A DNA stretch of 64,000 nt from Salsipaludibacter sp963735045 (GTDB lineage Bacteria; Actinomycetota; Nitriliruptoria; Nitriliruptorales; Nitriliruptoraceae): assembly GCA_963735045.1 (NCBI GenBank), contig CAVTIZ010000003.1, forward strand, positions 186,001 to 250,000, read 5' to 3'. Made by a program: the position numbers and the translations under genes. Shown piece by piece: positions 32,303-41,849 of the stretch. The notes under the pieces are model-generated. The model was given only the letters and a program-made list of their open reading frames with translations. It was not told the origin of the DNA and ran no database searches. Within the stretch, counting starts at the first letter, position 1, and every line of letters starts with the position of its first letter.

Positions 32303-35300
32303 GGCGAGTCCTCCACCTGGGCAGCCCCCACCCTCGACTCGACCAGGGGGAGCAGGACACGGGCCTCGGGACTGGCCAGGGCCAGCCGCGCCTCGCGTTG
32401 ACGGGTGCCGTGCGACGGGCAGATGGTGGTGAACGGGCAGTAGCGGCAGTTGTGGAACCCCGGCGTCGGCCACAGGCTCTCCTCACCGGGGTTGGGGGGG
32501 AACACGCCGCCGCGGATGCCGTGCGCGAACGTGGTCAGCACCTCGTCGGTTCGCGCCCGTGCGGCGCGGTCGAACGCCACGAGTGCGGGCGGCGCGAAGC
32601 TGGACTTGTCGTGGACGTGCCAGTACCCGACGGCGACGGTGGCGTCCGGGTGGGCGGCGGCGGCGACCAGCCCGTAGACGGGGAGCTGGAGTTCGGTGCC
32701 CTCGAGCGTGACGTCGTCGGCGATGCCCCGGTAGGTCCCGGGATCCGACGTCTTGTAGTCGAGGACCGACACCGCGGTCACGCCGCCCGCGTGGTCGGTC
32801 ATGACGTCGACGCGGTCCACCTGCCCACGCAACGTGAAGGTGATGCCCCCGGCCTCCAGGCGCAGGCCGTCGTCGGGATCGTCGAGGCCGAACGACAGTT
32901 CCACCGATCGTGGCCGCCAGCCGTCCGCGACCAGCGCGGTGTGTCCGGCATGCCACCTCTGGAGCCGTCGCCACAGTGCCCGACGTTGCTGGCGCCACAG
33001 GGCCGCGATGCCCGTCCGGCCGCTGTCCTCGAGGACGTCGCCGTGGTGGTCGAAGACCTGTTGGAGCCGCTCGATGCTGCCCGGTGCGGCATCGCCCGGG
33101 GGCAGCGGGCGGGACGACCCGGCCGTCGGGTCGTCCAGCGTCTCCCGGATCCAGTCCTCCAGGGTGTGGTGGACCAGGTTGCCGCGGTCGAGCGCCCCGA
33201 CGTCCAGCCAGCGACGGGGTTCCTCGACGCTGCGGACCCGCAGCCCACGGTCGAACAGCCAGCGACGCGGGCACTGGCCGTACTGGGCCAGGCGCCCGGG
33301 TGACTGCGGCTCCTCCGCCACCGGCACGAGGTGGGTCCCGAGTCCGGCCAGGTTGCCGTCCCAGGCCGTGAAGTCGGTCGACCGGCGCGCGTCGACGATG
33401 TCGCCGGCGTGCACCAGGCCGGGGAGTTCGGCGGCTGCCTCGTGGGTCCGCAGGTCACCGCCGGACCACACGTGCGTGGCCAGTGCCCGCAGGCGCAGCT
33501 CGTCGGGACCGGCGGGGGCCGCGGACGCGAGGATCCCGGCGACCGCGGACTCCACGCGGGTCACGTGGGGGGAGACCTCGTCCCGCGCCTCCAGGACCTC
33601 GTCCACCGCCACCGGGCGACCGGTCCGCGTCCGCAGCACCTCCAGCACCCAGGGTCCCGGGCGTGCCGGCCGCTGCTCGCGGCGGTCGATCCGTGGCACG
33701 ACCAGCGTCGTGTGCCCGGCCGTGGCGAGCACGCGCGCGAACGCTCGCCGCAGCCCGGCGATCGCGGCCCGGGAGTCGTCGGGATGTGCGAGGTCACGGC
33801 CGACGAGCTCGTCGACGACGTCGTCGGGCAGGAACGGCCCGGAACGGGGCCGCGGCGGCAGCGCCCCCTCGACCGCGCCGACGATGACCGTGTGGTGGGT
33901 GACGGCGGTGCTCGCCTCGCCCAGCCGAGCCAGGCGTACGCCCACCCCGGCTCGCCCGACCCGTCCGGCCGCGGTGTCGAGGTGGCGTCGGACCAGTGCC
34001 TGGAACGACGTGCGATCGACGGCGCGGTCGTCGAGGTCGAGTTCGACCCGGACGTCGTCCAGGTGGGCCAGTGCGGCAAGTCGCTGCCGGATCGTGGCCT
34101 CGGCCTCGACGTCGGCGACCGACCAGGTGTCCCGGTTCGTGCCCAGCAGGTGGTCGAGCAGGCGGAGTGCCCACGATCCCCATGCCTGCCAGGTCGTGGC
34201 ATCGGGCGCCGCCAGTTCGTCGGCCAGGCCCAACGCGAACTCCCGCAGGTCCCCGGCCACCTGGGCGTCGCGCAGCAACCGCGTCCGGCGCCAGCCCGTG
34301 CGGTGCTGGGCCTCCGCGGCCTGGCCGGTCGCCCACGCCCCGAGTCGCCGGTCCCACTGGCCCCGACCGCCGACGATCGCGGCCTCGCGGGCGATCCGGT
34401 CCCAGTTCCCGGCCGGCACGCGCATCCCGTCGGCGCGCACGGGGGCCGATCCGAGCAGGTCGAGGAGCCGGGCGCGTGGATGTCCCTCGTCGTGCCATCG
34501 CCAGGTCTCGTCGAGCACGCGTCCCGCGGTCGACTGGCCCAGGGTGCGCACGGCCGGACCGTGGTGGGGGATGTCGGCCGCGGCGAAGGCCTCGGTCAGC
34601 AGCGACGCATAGGGCTCGTCGGCCGTGTACAGGACCTGCAGTTCGCTGGTGTCGGCGCCCGCGTGGATGGCGCCGGTCACCAGGCGAGCAGCCGTACGGA
34701 CCTCCTCGTGCGCGTCGGGGACGACCACGACGTCGACGTCCCGGCCGGCCCCGAGGCCCGCCGCCACGGTGGTCGGGCCGGTCGGCGGGAGGCCGGTGAG
34801 GCGCTGGACGACCTCGGCCGTGCTCGTGTCGGCGCGCTCGTCGCCCGTCCGACCCACCAGGATCGTCACGGGGACGTGGTGGGCGAGGCGCTGCAGGAGC
34901 CTGGCCTGTGCCGGGGTGGGCGGTCGCGAGGCCGCCGAGGGCAGGTGCACGATCACGGCCCCGGCGACCTCGCGCACCCGGTCGGCCCCGGCCGCAGCGG
35001 CCGTGAGCGCCACGTCGTGGCGATCGTGGTGGTCGGTCCCGACCAACCGCCGATACTCCCGGTGGATGTCGGCCAGCGCGGTGCGGATGCCCGGTCGGCC
35101 CCGGTCACTGGCGGCCAGCGCCGCCAGCGTGGGCTCCGGGTCCACGCCCGAGGTCGCCGTGCGCAGGGCACTGACGGCCCGCGACAGGGCCGCCACCGTG
35201 GCCGGGTTGTCGGCCAGCCGTCCGAGGGCGCCGGGGTGTCGTCGGGCCGCTTCCGCCACCAGCAGGTCGTGCACGTCGTCGGTCAGGGGCCGGCCCGACG

Positions 35301-35580
35301 TCCGGGCCAGCAGGGGCGTGGCCAACTCGGTCGCGAGGTCGTCGAGGACGGCGAACTGCACCCCGACGGTCCCGCCGGGTGCGCCGGCCATGCGACGCCG
35401 CAGGCTCAGGGCCTCGAAGCGGGTCGGCGTCACCACCGAGACCCGGGCCAGCGCGTCGTCGACGCGCGCTCGGGCCACCGCATCGCGCAGTCCGTCCTCG
35501 GCCGGGGCCCCCTCGTCCATCCAGTGCACGGTGAGCCCGGCGGTCGCCGTCGAGGGGCGAGGCGGCGTGGGCGAGGTCAT
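32299..35580 (-). CDS. AddB-like nuclease subunit with iron-sulfur motif
   Basis: A 1093-residue partner of the AddA-like protein. The N-terminal two thirds are an inactivated helicase-like fold with no proper Walker A (it begins VVTPTRFEALSLRRR). The C-terminal domain is a PD-(D/E)xK nuclease: AQYGQCPRRWLFDRGLRV supplies the first Cys, VSVLDYKTSDPG is the catalytic D-x-K strand, and HNCRYCPFTTICPSH supplies the other three, the usual AddB-type [4Fe-4S] staple. Its stop codon overlaps the ATG of the AddA-like gene (32302), so the subunits are made together. ATG 35580 lies just downstream of a 13-bp tandem repeat. Divergence from AddB of Firmicutes is high. Confidence 0.88.
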   Translation of the reverse strand: MTSPTPPRPSTATAGLTVHWMDEGAPAEDGLRDAVARARVDDALARVSVVTPTRFEALSLRRRMAGAPGGTVGVQFAVLDDLATELATPLLARTSGRPLTDDVHDLLVAEAARRHPGALGRLADNPATVAALSRAVSALRTATSGVDPEPTLAALAASDRGRPGIRTALADIHREYRRLVGTDHHDRHDVALTAAAAGADRVREVAGAVIVHLPSAASRPPTPAQARLLQRLAHHVPVTILVGRTGDERADTSTAEVVQRLTGLPPTGPTTVAAGLGAGRDVDVVVVPDAHEEVRTAARLVTGAIHAGADTSELQVLYTADEPYASLLTEAFAAADIPHHGPAVRTLGQSTAGRVLDETWRWHDEGHPRARLLDLLGSAPVRADGMRVPAGNWDRIAREAAIVGGRGQWDRRLGAWATGQAAEAQHRTGWRRTRLLRDAQVAGDLREFALGLADELAAPDATTWQAWGSWALRLLDHLLGTNRDTWSVADVEAEATIRQRLAALAHLDDVRVELDLDDRAVDRTSFQALVRRHLDTAAGRVGRAGVGVRLARLGEASTAVTHHTVIVGAVEGALPPRPRSGPFLPDDVVDELVGRDLAHPDDSRAAIAGLRRAFARVLATAGHTTLVVPRIDRREQRPARPGPWVLEVLRTRTGRPVAVDEVLEARDEVSPHVTRVESAVAGILASAAPAGPDELRLRALATHVWSGGDLRTHEAAAELPGLVHAGDIVDARRSTDFTAWDGNLAGLGTHLVPVAEEPQSPGRLAQYGQCPRRWLFDRGLRVRSVEEPRRWLDVGALDRGNLVHHTLEDWIRETLDDPTAGSSRPLPPGDAAPGSIERLQQVFDHHGDVLEDSGRTGIAALWRQQRRALWRRLQRWHAGHTALVADGWRPRSVELSFGLDDPDDGLRLEAGGITFTLRGQVDRVDVMTDHAGGVTAVSVLDYKTSDPGTYRGIADDVTLEGTELQLPVYGLVAAAAHPDATVAVGYWHVHDKSSFAPPALVAFDRAARARTDEVLTTFAHGIRGGVFPPNPGEESLWPTPGFHNCRYCPFTTICPSHGTRQREARLALASPEARVLLPLVESRVGAAQVEDSP

Positions 35581-35606
35581 GGAGCGGGCCTTCGGATGCG
35601 CGGGAT

Positions 35607-35684
35607 CGGATGAACGGGTCGGATGAACGGGTCGGATGGGCGGGTCGGATGGGCGGGTCGGATGGGCGGGTCGGATGGGCGGGG
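35607..35684. repeat. 13-bp minisatellite, 6 copies
   Basis: Six head-to-tail units: two CGGATGAACGGGT, three CGGATGGGCGGGT and one CGGATGGGCGGGG. It lies 27 bp upstream of the addB-like ATG, so copy number could affect its promoter or leader. Copies differ by a two-base change only. Confidence 0.9.
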
Positions 35685-35752
35685 TCGGGCGGGACGACGA
35701 CCGGGTCAGACAGTAGGAGGATGCTGCGACAGTCGACCGGGGCGTCCGGTCG

Positions 35753-37042
35753 TCAGCCGACGTCGGTGGCGAGGAGGTCGTCGTGGGTCTCGCGGCGGAC
35801 GACGACGCGGTCGACGCCGTCGGCGACGAAGACGACGGGGGGGCGACGCAGCTTGTTGTAGTTGGATCCCATGGAGTGGCCGTAGGCCCCGGTCACCGGG
35901 GTGACCAGCAGGTCCCCGACGGCGACGTCGTCGGGCAGGGCAGCGTCCCGGACCAGCACGTCGCCGGACTCGCAGTGCTTGCCGACGATCCGCGCCGAGG
36001 CCGGCCGTCGGGCGGTCGGGTCGCGCGCCAGGACCGCCTCGTAGCCCGACCCGTACAGCACCGGCCGGGGGTTGTCGCTCATCCCGCCGTCCACCGCCAC
36101 GTAGGTGCGGACCCCGGGGATCTGCTTGACGGTGCCGATGCGGTAGGCCGTCACGGCCGCGGCCGCAACGATGGCCCGGCCGGGCTCGACCCTCACCCTC
36201 GACTGGACATCGAGACTCGTGCACGCATCCTGCAGCACGGCCGCCCAGTCGGCGATCGTGGGCGCCTGCTCGCCGACCACGTAGGCCACGCCCAGACCAC
36301 CGCCCAGGACCAGCTCGGGCAGGTCCAGCGGGACGGCGAAGTCCGCCATGATCGCGGCCGCCCGGGCGAAGGAGTCCGCCGCGAAGACGTTGGAGCCGAT
36401 GTGGCAGTGCAGGCCGAGCAGGTCGACCGCGGGGGACCGCCGGGCGCGCTCGACGGCCCGGGCGGCGTCGCCGTTTCCGAGGTTGAACCCGAACTTGGAG
36501 TCGTCCTGGCCCGTGGCGATGAATTCGTGGGTGTGGGCGTGCACTCCCGGCGTGATCCGCAGCAGCACCGCGGGGGGACCGCCCTCGGGTCCGACGACGC
36601 CGTCGGCCGCCAGCGCCTCCAACCGGTCCAGTTCGTCGAAGCTGTCGACCACGACGAAGGCGACCCCGATCTCGACCGCGCGACGCAGTTCCGCCGTGGA
36701 CTTGTTGTTGCCGTGCAGGACGCAGCGGTCGGCTGGTACCCCGGCGGCCAGCACGACGTGGAGCTCGCCGCCGGACGCCACGTCCAGCAGCATTCCCTCC
36801 TCGTGGGCCAGGCGCGCCATCGCCCGGCACAGGAACGCCTTGGTGGCATAGATCGCGCCGCCGTCCCCGAAGGCGTCCACGGCCTCGCGGCAGCGCGCCC
36901 GCAGGTGGTCCTGGTCGTAGACGAACAGCGGCGTGCCGTGGCGCGCCACGAGGTCGTCGATCCGGCACCCCGCCACGACCAGCATCCCGTCGTCGTCGAC
37001 GGTGGCGCCATCGGGCAGCAGGCCGAGGTCGAAGTCGGTCAT
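35753..37042 (-). CDS. lysA: Diaminopimelate decarboxylase
   Basis: A 429-residue fold-type III PLP enzyme that decarboxylates meso-DAP to lysine, the last step of lysine synthesis. The PLP Lys is K68 in IYATKAF. The other motifs are GLHCHIGSN, VEPGRAI, the glycine loop GGGLGVAY, GKHCESGDVL (catalytic Cys plus Glu) and AGAYGHSMGSNYN. Length is normal. ATG 37042 is chosen as the family-like N-terminus; a GTG at 37066 would add 8 residues (RPCPGCP). It sits between addAB and hom on the opposite strand from hom, whereas in M. tuberculosis argS-lysA-hom are colinear, so lysA has been inverted here. Confidence 0.95.
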   Translation of the reverse strand: MTDFDLGLLPDGATVDDDGMLVVAGCRIDDLVARHGTPLFVYDQDHLRARCREAVDAFGDGGAIYATKAFLCRAMARLAHEEGMLLDVASGGELHVVLAAGVPADRCVLHGNNKSTAELRRAVEIGVAFVVVDSFDELDRLEALAADGVVGPEGGPPAVLLRITPGVHAHTHEFIATGQDDSKFGFNLGNGDAARAVERARRSPAVDLLGLHCHIGSNVFAADSFARAAAIMADFAVPLDLPELVLGGGLGVAYVVGEQAPTIADWAAVLQDACTSLDVQSRVRVEPGRAIVAAAAVTAYRIGTVKQIPGVRTYVAVDGGMSDNPRPVLYGSGYEAVLARDPTARRPASARIVGKHCESGDVLVRDAALPDDVAVGDLLVTPVTGAYGHSMGSNYNKLRRPPVVFVADGVDRVVVRRETHDDLLATDVG

Positions 37043-37166
37043 CGGGCATCCGGGACAGGGGCGCACAACACTAGGCCGCCGCCAGCGACGTCCGGGTCCG
37101 GGCAGGCGCGCCCGCGGTGCGGCAGGATGGCCGGGTCAGCCGGTCGACGATGCGAGGGAGCGACCC

Positions 37167-38048
37167 GTGGCCGAGGTGCGGGCGACCGGGTCGTACCGGG
37201 GTGGGATCGGGCTTGCCGCCGAGCGGCTGGGCCACGGTCCCGACGTGCTGGTCACCACCGCGTCGGACCACGTCGCGCTGCGCACCCCCACGCGTCCGGA
37301 CCACTTCTCGGGCAACGCCCTGCACCTGTACGAGCCGCCGGGGGCGGTGGGCCCATGGCTGACGCGCCACGCCCGCACCGTGGGGACCATTCCCGGCGTC
37401 GAGCGCGCGGTCGTGGCCTGGGAGGTTCCCCACGACCTGGCGGGCCGGGACCCACGCGCTGCCGTCCCGGGGGACCTACCCGACGGTGCCGGGATCGACC
37501 TCGTGTCGACCCTGGTGTGGCGCCCCGACCTCGACCCGGCCGACCCCGGCGCCCGCGCGGGCGCCCTGGCCGACCTCGACGTACGTGACCCGTCCGCGCT
37601 GGACATCCGCTCCGGCGCGGACGAGCGGGTCCTGGCCGGGGCCCGGGCGCTGTACCTGCAGGCCGGGTGGGGCGACGACGTGGCGTACTGGCGTTGGCAC
37701 GTCGCCCAGCAGCTCGACCTCCTGGTCGCCCGTCGCTGCGACATCTGGGTGGCCTTCGTGGGCGGGATCCCCGCCACCCGGGCCAGCCTGATGCACGACC
37801 GTCGGGGCCTGGCGATCGTGGAGGACGTCGTGACCCATCCGCTGCACCGGGGGAAGGGCCTGGCCTCGGCCATGGTCGTCCACACCATCGCCCACCACCT
37901 CGCCGGCCATCCCGGACACACCATCACCATCCGCGCCGAGGCCGCCGGGGCCGCCCGCCGTGTCTGGGAGCGGCTCGGGTTCACCACCGTCGCCACCGAC
38001 GTCATGGTGTCCCTGCCTGCCCGACCTGGCTCCGAGGTCGGGTCGTGA
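37167..38048 (+). CDS. GNAT family acetyltransferase
   Basis: A 293-residue protein with an N-terminal about 140-residue domain (PDVLVTTASDHVALRTPTRPDHF, LYEPPGAVGPWLTRHARTV) and a C-terminal GNAT domain. There VVTHPLHRGKGLASAMVVHT gives the acetyl-CoA loop (R-G-K-G-L-A), followed by EAAGAARRVWERLGFTTVA, the usual last strands. Target unknown. GTG 37167 follows AGGGAG about 8 bp upstream. Its stop codon overlaps the start of the next gene (GTGA), so a secreted or lipid-anchored protein is cotranslated with it. Confidence 0.85.
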   Translation: MAEVRATGSYRGGIGLAAERLGHGPDVLVTTASDHVALRTPTRPDHFSGNALHLYEPPGAVGPWLTRHARTVGTIPGVERAVVAWEVPHDLAGRDPRAAVPGDLPDGAGIDLVSTLVWRPDLDPADPGARAGALADLDVRDPSALDIRSGADERVLAGARALYLQAGWGDDVAYWRWHVAQQLDLLVARRCDIWVAFVGGIPATRASLMHDRRGLAIVEDVVTHPLHRGKGLASAMVVHTIAHHLAGHPGHTITIRAEAAGAARRVWERLGFTTVATDVMVSLPARPGSEVGS

Positions 38049-39184
38049 CCCCCCGGCCGGACGGCACGCGCGTTCACGGCCCTCGGTCCGGTCCCGGCCA
38101 CCGACGGACCCGGAGGGCGGGTGCCACCCGTCCGACGTCGGTGCTCGCGACGCTCGCCGTGGTCGTGTTGCTGACGGCGTGTGCCACGCCCGACACGGCC
38201 ACGTCGGGCGTGGCCACTCCCGACGACGCCCGAACCGACGCCGCACCCCGCAGCGACTCGGCCACCAACCCGTCGGGTGCGGCCACGGCATCGTCGGTGG
38301 CGCCGGGCGCGTCCGAGGTCGACGCCGGGATCCCCCGCGGGTGGGTGGGGGTGGACGGTGGTCGCGTGCCCCTGGTGGGGGGCTCGTCGTGCTGGACCAC
38401 CGAGTCGGCGGACGGCACGAGCGTCGGGCAGTGTGCGGACGGGCCGCCGCCGGGTCCCGGCGAGGCGGTCGTGTCGGGGCTGGGCAGCGGCGACGCGGTC
38501 ACGCTCGAGGTGTCGGTCGCGGCCAGCGATGCCTCGATCGGGCTCGTGGGGTCCGACGACGCGACATCCCTGGGTGCACCCGAGCTCACCGACGGCCACG
38601 CGTCGTGGCGCTGGGAGGTCCCGGCACCCGGGACGTGGGAGCTGACGGTGGTCGGCGAGCCCGGCACCGGCAACGACGCCACCTTCTTCCTGGAGGTGTC
38701 CGGGACCGGTGGCGCGAGCCCGACCACCCCGGCTCCCGCTCCGACGGCCACCCGGACGGCACCGCGATCGGCGGCCGAGGAGTACGCCCAGCCCTTCCCG
38801 GGCCCGGCCTGGACCACGGCGGCGGGCGAGCCCGCGGTCGGCGTCGACATCTCCCTGGCCGCCGGCGCTGCCCGTTGCGACTGGCAGTCGGCCACGTTCC
38901 TGGTGGTGCCGTGGCCGGTGTCGGCCGGGGTTGCCCCGGACGGTGAGTCGAGCCAGTACGTGTGGGATCCCGACCAGGCGCTGGCGGAGTTCGGGATCAC
39001 CCGCGACCAGGTGGTGCCGGTGGTCCCCGACGACGCCCTCGCGACGGGGTGGCACACGGCCCACCAGGAGCTGTGGTTGGGTGACGACGCCGTCGAGGCC
39101 GCCTACCTGGTCGCCGAGGACGGGACCGTCCGTCGCCTCCAACGGCCGGTGGTCGAGCCCGGCGGCACGCTGGCATGCGGTTGA
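38045..39184 (+). CDS. Hypothetical lipoprotein
   Basis: A 379-residue predicted lipoprotein. A long Arg-rich n-region leads into SVLATLAVVVLLTAC (lipobox Cys 46), then a Thr/Ala/Ser spacer, a beta-rich domain (about 90-230: GWVGVDGGRVPLVGGSSCW, SGLGSGDAVTLEVSVAAS, WRWEVPAPGTWELTVVGEPG), a Pro/Thr linker and a second domain with CDWQSATFLVVPWPV and WHTAHQELWLGDDAVEAAYLV. The middle domain resembles bacterial pre-peptidase/beta-sandwich modules. Start GTG 38045 overlaps the acetyltransferase stop codon. No family recognised; cell-surface location is the only firm inference. Confidence 0.65.
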   Translation: MTPRPDGTRVHGPRSGPGHRRTRRAGATRPTSVLATLAVVVLLTACATPDTATSGVATPDDARTDAAPRSDSATNPSGAATASSVAPGASEVDAGIPRGWVGVDGGRVPLVGGSSCWTTESADGTSVGQCADGPPPGPGEAVVSGLGSGDAVTLEVSVAASDASIGLVGSDDATSLGAPELTDGHASWRWEVPAPGTWELTVVGEPGTGNDATFFLEVSGTGGASPTTPAPAPTATRTAPRSAAEEYAQPFPGPAWTTAAGEPAVGVDISLAAGAARCDWQSATFLVVPWPVSAGVAPDGESSQYVWDPDQALAEFGITRDQVVPVVPDDALATGWHTAHQELWLGDDAVEAAYLVAEDGTVRRLQRPVVEPGGTLACG

Positions 39185-39276
39185 GCGCCGAACGGGCGTC
39201 GTCGCGGCGTCGATAGCCTGCAGGACGCCGCACCGGTGCGACGCCGGCACCCGCGCGGCGTCCCCCCGCATCCGCA

Positions 39277-39317
39277 CCGCCACGCCCGTCCCGCCACGCC
39301 CGACCCGCCACGCCCGG
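39277..39317. repeat. 14-bp tandem repeat, 3 copies
   Basis: Three units of CCGCCACGCCCG with one or two variable bases, ending immediately before the hom start codon region. No evident role. Confidence 0.6.
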
Positions 39318-39324
39318 AGTCCCC

Positions 39325-40620
39325 ATGCAGACCGTCCGCATCGGCATGCTCGGCTGTGGCACCGTCGGCAGCGGGGTGGTCACCATCCTGGCCCGCGACG
39401 GTGGCGACATCGCCGCCCGTGCCGGCGCCCATCTGGAGGTGACCCGCATCGCCGTGCGCGACACCACCCGTGATCGCGGCCTGCCCGTGGCGGCCGACGT
39501 CTTCACCGACGACGCCATGGCCGTGGTCACCGACGACGACATCGACCTGGTGGTCGAGGTCATGGGCGGCCGCGAGGTCGCCGGCGAGCTGGTCCGGGCC
39601 GCACTCCGCAACGGCAAGCCGGTCGTCACGGCGAACAAGCAACTGATCGCCCACGAGGGCCCGGACCTGCTCCGGATCGCCGCCGAGGCGGGCGTCGACC
39701 TGATGTACGAGGCGGCCGTGGCCGGGGCGATCCCGATCATCCGCCCCCTCAAGGAGTCGCTGGCCGGTGACCGGATCCGTCGGGTCATCGGGATCCTCAA
39801 CGGCACGACCAACTACATCCTCACGCGCATGACCGAGGAGGGTGCGTCCTACGACGACGTCCTGGCCCAGGCCCAGGAGCTGGGCTATGCCGAGAAGCCG
39901 GACCCGTCGGCCGACACCGGCGGCCACGACGCCGCCGCCAAGACCGCGATCCTGGCGTCGCTGGCGTTCGATTCGGCCGTGACCGACCCGGACGTGTTCC
40001 GCGAGGGGATCGAACGGGTCACCGCCACCGACATCGCGGTCGCGCGTCGGCTGGGCTACGTGGTCAAGCTGGTCGGGATCGCCTCGGAGGTCGACGGCGC
40101 CATCGCCGTGCGCGTCCACCCGACCTTCCTGCCGACCACCCACCCGTTGGCCAGCGTCCGGCTGGCCTACAACGCGATCTTCGTGGAGGCCGACGCCGCC
40201 GGCGAGCTGATGTTCTACGGGCCCGGCGCCGGCGGCGAGCCGACCGGCTCGGCCGTGCTCGGTGACGTCGTGGACGCCGTCCGCAACCTGCTGCAGACCG
40301 TGCGCGGCCCCATCGAGTCCACCCACCGCGCTGCCGAGGTGCGGGCCATGGAGGACCTCACCACCCAGTACTACCTGCTGCTGGACGTCGAGGACCGGCC
40401 GGGTGTGCTGGCCGCCGTGGCCGACACGTTCGGTGACCATGACGTGTCGATCGCCCAGGTGTGGCAGGAGGGCGCCGGCGACCATGCCCAGTTGGTCCTG
40501 ATCACCCACCGCGCCCGCGAGCGGAACCTGCGTGCGACGGTGGCGGCCCTGGAGGCCACCGGGGGCGTGCGGGCGGTGGCCAACGTCCTGCGCGTGGAGT
40601 CCGAGGGCCGCACCGGCTGA
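39325..40620 (+). CDS. hom: Homoserine dehydrogenase
   Basis: A 431-residue NAD(P)-dependent enzyme reducing aspartate semialdehyde to homoserine, the branch to threonine and methionine. It has the Rossmann motif MLGCGTVGSGVV, VVEVMGGREVAGELVR, VVTANKQLIA (catalytic-site Lys), YEAAVAGAIPIIRPLKESLAG, GILNGTTNYILTRM and ADTGGHDAAAKTAILA, and a C-terminal ACT domain (YYLLLDVEDRPGVLAAVADT) that usually gives threonine feedback. Full length. ATG 39325 begins the Rossmann strand directly. In the conserved actinobacterial order thrC would follow; here a 305-bp gap precedes thrB. Confidence 0.95.
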   Translation: MQTVRIGMLGCGTVGSGVVTILARDGGDIAARAGAHLEVTRIAVRDTTRDRGLPVAADVFTDDAMAVVTDDDIDLVVEVMGGREVAGELVRAALRNGKPVVTANKQLIAHEGPDLLRIAAEAGVDLMYEAAVAGAIPIIRPLKESLAGDRIRRVIGILNGTTNYILTRMTEEGASYDDVLAQAQELGYAEKPDPSADTGGHDAAAKTAILASLAFDSAVTDPDVFREGIERVTATDIAVARRLGYVVKLVGIASEVDGAIAVRVHPTFLPTTHPLASVRLAYNAIFVEADAAGELMFYGPGAGGEPTGSAVLGDVVDAVRNLLQTVRGPIESTHRAAEVRAMEDLTTQYYLLLDVEDRPGVLAAVADTFGDHDVSIAQVWQEGAGDHAQLVLITHRARERNLRATVAALEATGGVRAVANVLRVESEGRTG

Positions 40621-40925
40621 GGGATCGCGATGGCGCGGCGGGTCGCCGCCCGACGGTCGCCCCGGCGCGGACCTGGATCCGTCCGACGGTGGACCAATCC
40701 GCGGTGGTGGTGGCTGCGAACGACCCGTGAGTCGCCGGCGCCCCGGGGGGAACCACAGGGTCGATCGGCACCCTGCCGCGCGGGGAAGCGCATCGAACGC
40801 ACCGGCCCACACGGGTCGGTGCGTTCGTCGCTGGGCCAGGGGGTCGGACGCCGGCCGTATCCTGCCGCCCCGGGCCCGTCGTGCCCGTCGTCCAGTGCTC
40901 GCCATCGTCTCGACCGGAGTTGTGC
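40621..40925. other. Intergenic gap where thrC would be expected
   Basis: 305 bp between hom and thrB. All six frames were read for threonine-synthase motifs (for example SxK around the PLP site, or SGNTG) and none was seen. No hairpin or promoter stands out except GGAG immediately before the thrB start. Thus the gap holds nothing that can be supported. Confidence 0.6.
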
Positions 40926-41849
40926 ATGGCCGTCCACGTCCGCGTGCCCGCAACCAGTGCCAACCTGGGGCCGGGCTTCGACACGCTCGGGGTCGCATTG
41001 GCCCGACACCTCGACGTCGCGACGTCGACCCGCGACGACGGGCCCCGCGTGGCGACCACGGGCGAGGGCACCGACGTCCCCCACGGTGACGACAACCTGG
41101 TGTGGGCCAGTTTCGTGCATGGCTGCGACACCTTCGGCGTGGCGGTGCCCGACCTCCGCCTGGACGTGCACAGCCAGATCCCGCTGGAGCGTGGGCTGGG
41201 CTCGTCGTCGGCCGCCATCGTGGCCGGGTTGACCCTGGCCCGCGCGCTGGCCCGCGAGCCGATGGCCGACGACGACGTGGTCGAGGTCGCCACCGACCTC
41301 GAGGGCCATCCCGACAACGTCGCCCCGGCCATCGTCGGTGGCCTGGTCACCGCGGGGCGCAGCGCCCACGGCCGGCTGGTGGTCCGCCGCGCCCAGCCGC
41401 ATGCCGGCCTGGCCGCGGTCCTGGCGATCCCCGACGTGCGCAGCAACACCGACGAGTCCCGCGGCGTGCTGCCCGACGGCCTCGCCAGTCGCGACATGGT
41501 CGACCAGTCGGCGCGCCTGGCCCACCTCGTCGGTGGCCTGGTCGGGACCTGGCCGCTGGACGCGGGACTGGCCGGTGACCGCTACCACGAGCCGGTTCGG
41601 CTGGCCGCCTCCCCGTCCTCGCGGGCGTTGGCCAATGCCTGGCGCTCGGTGGGGACCTTCGCGGTGCTGTCGGGGGCCGGCCCGTCGGTGCTTGCGCTCG
41701 TCGAGCGGCGCCCGGACGTGGTGGCGCGTGCCGTCGAGGTCGCCCGGACCGCGGCGGCCGACAGTGGCGTCGTCGCCGAGGTGGTCGCGCTGGACTGGGA
41801 CCTGCGGGGCGCGGTCGTGTGTCCGCCCGACCCGGGCGCATCGACCTGA
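40926..41849 (+). CDS. thrB: Homoserine kinase
   Basis: A 307-residue GHMP-superfamily kinase phosphorylating homoserine for threonine synthesis. It begins AVHVRVPATSANLGPGFDTLGVAL. The ATP loop is PLERGLGSSSAAIVAGLTLA, followed by DLEGHPDNVAPAIVGG and the C-terminal FAVLSGAGPSVLAL. All three GHMP motifs are intact, and the length is standard. ATG 40926 has GGAG at 7 bp; the ATG 45 bp upstream lacks one. It is followed by rho after a 494-bp leader, as in other actinobacteria. Confidence 0.95.
   Translation: MAVHVRVPATSANLGPGFDTLGVALARHLDVATSTRDDGPRVATTGEGTDVPHGDDNLVWASFVHGCDTFGVAVPDLRLDVHSQIPLERGLGSSSAAIVAGLTLARALAREPMADDDVVEVATDLEGHPDNVAPAIVGGLVTAGRSAHGRLVVRRAQPHAGLAAVLAIPDVRSNTDESRGVLPDGLASRDMVDQSARLAHLVGGLVGTWPLDAGLAGDRYHEPVRLAASPSSRALANAWRSVGTFAVLSGAGPSVLALVERRPDVVARAVEVARTAAADSGVVAEVVALDWDLRGAVVCPPDPGAST

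Noticed and set aside
29312..32401. Thousand-codon plus-strand frame opposite the addA-like gene
   Set aside because: Typical GC shadow of 28493-32302, which carries all helicase motifs.
40621..40925. Degenerate thrC between hom and thrB
   Set aside because: No PLP-site or substrate-loop motif could be found in any frame.
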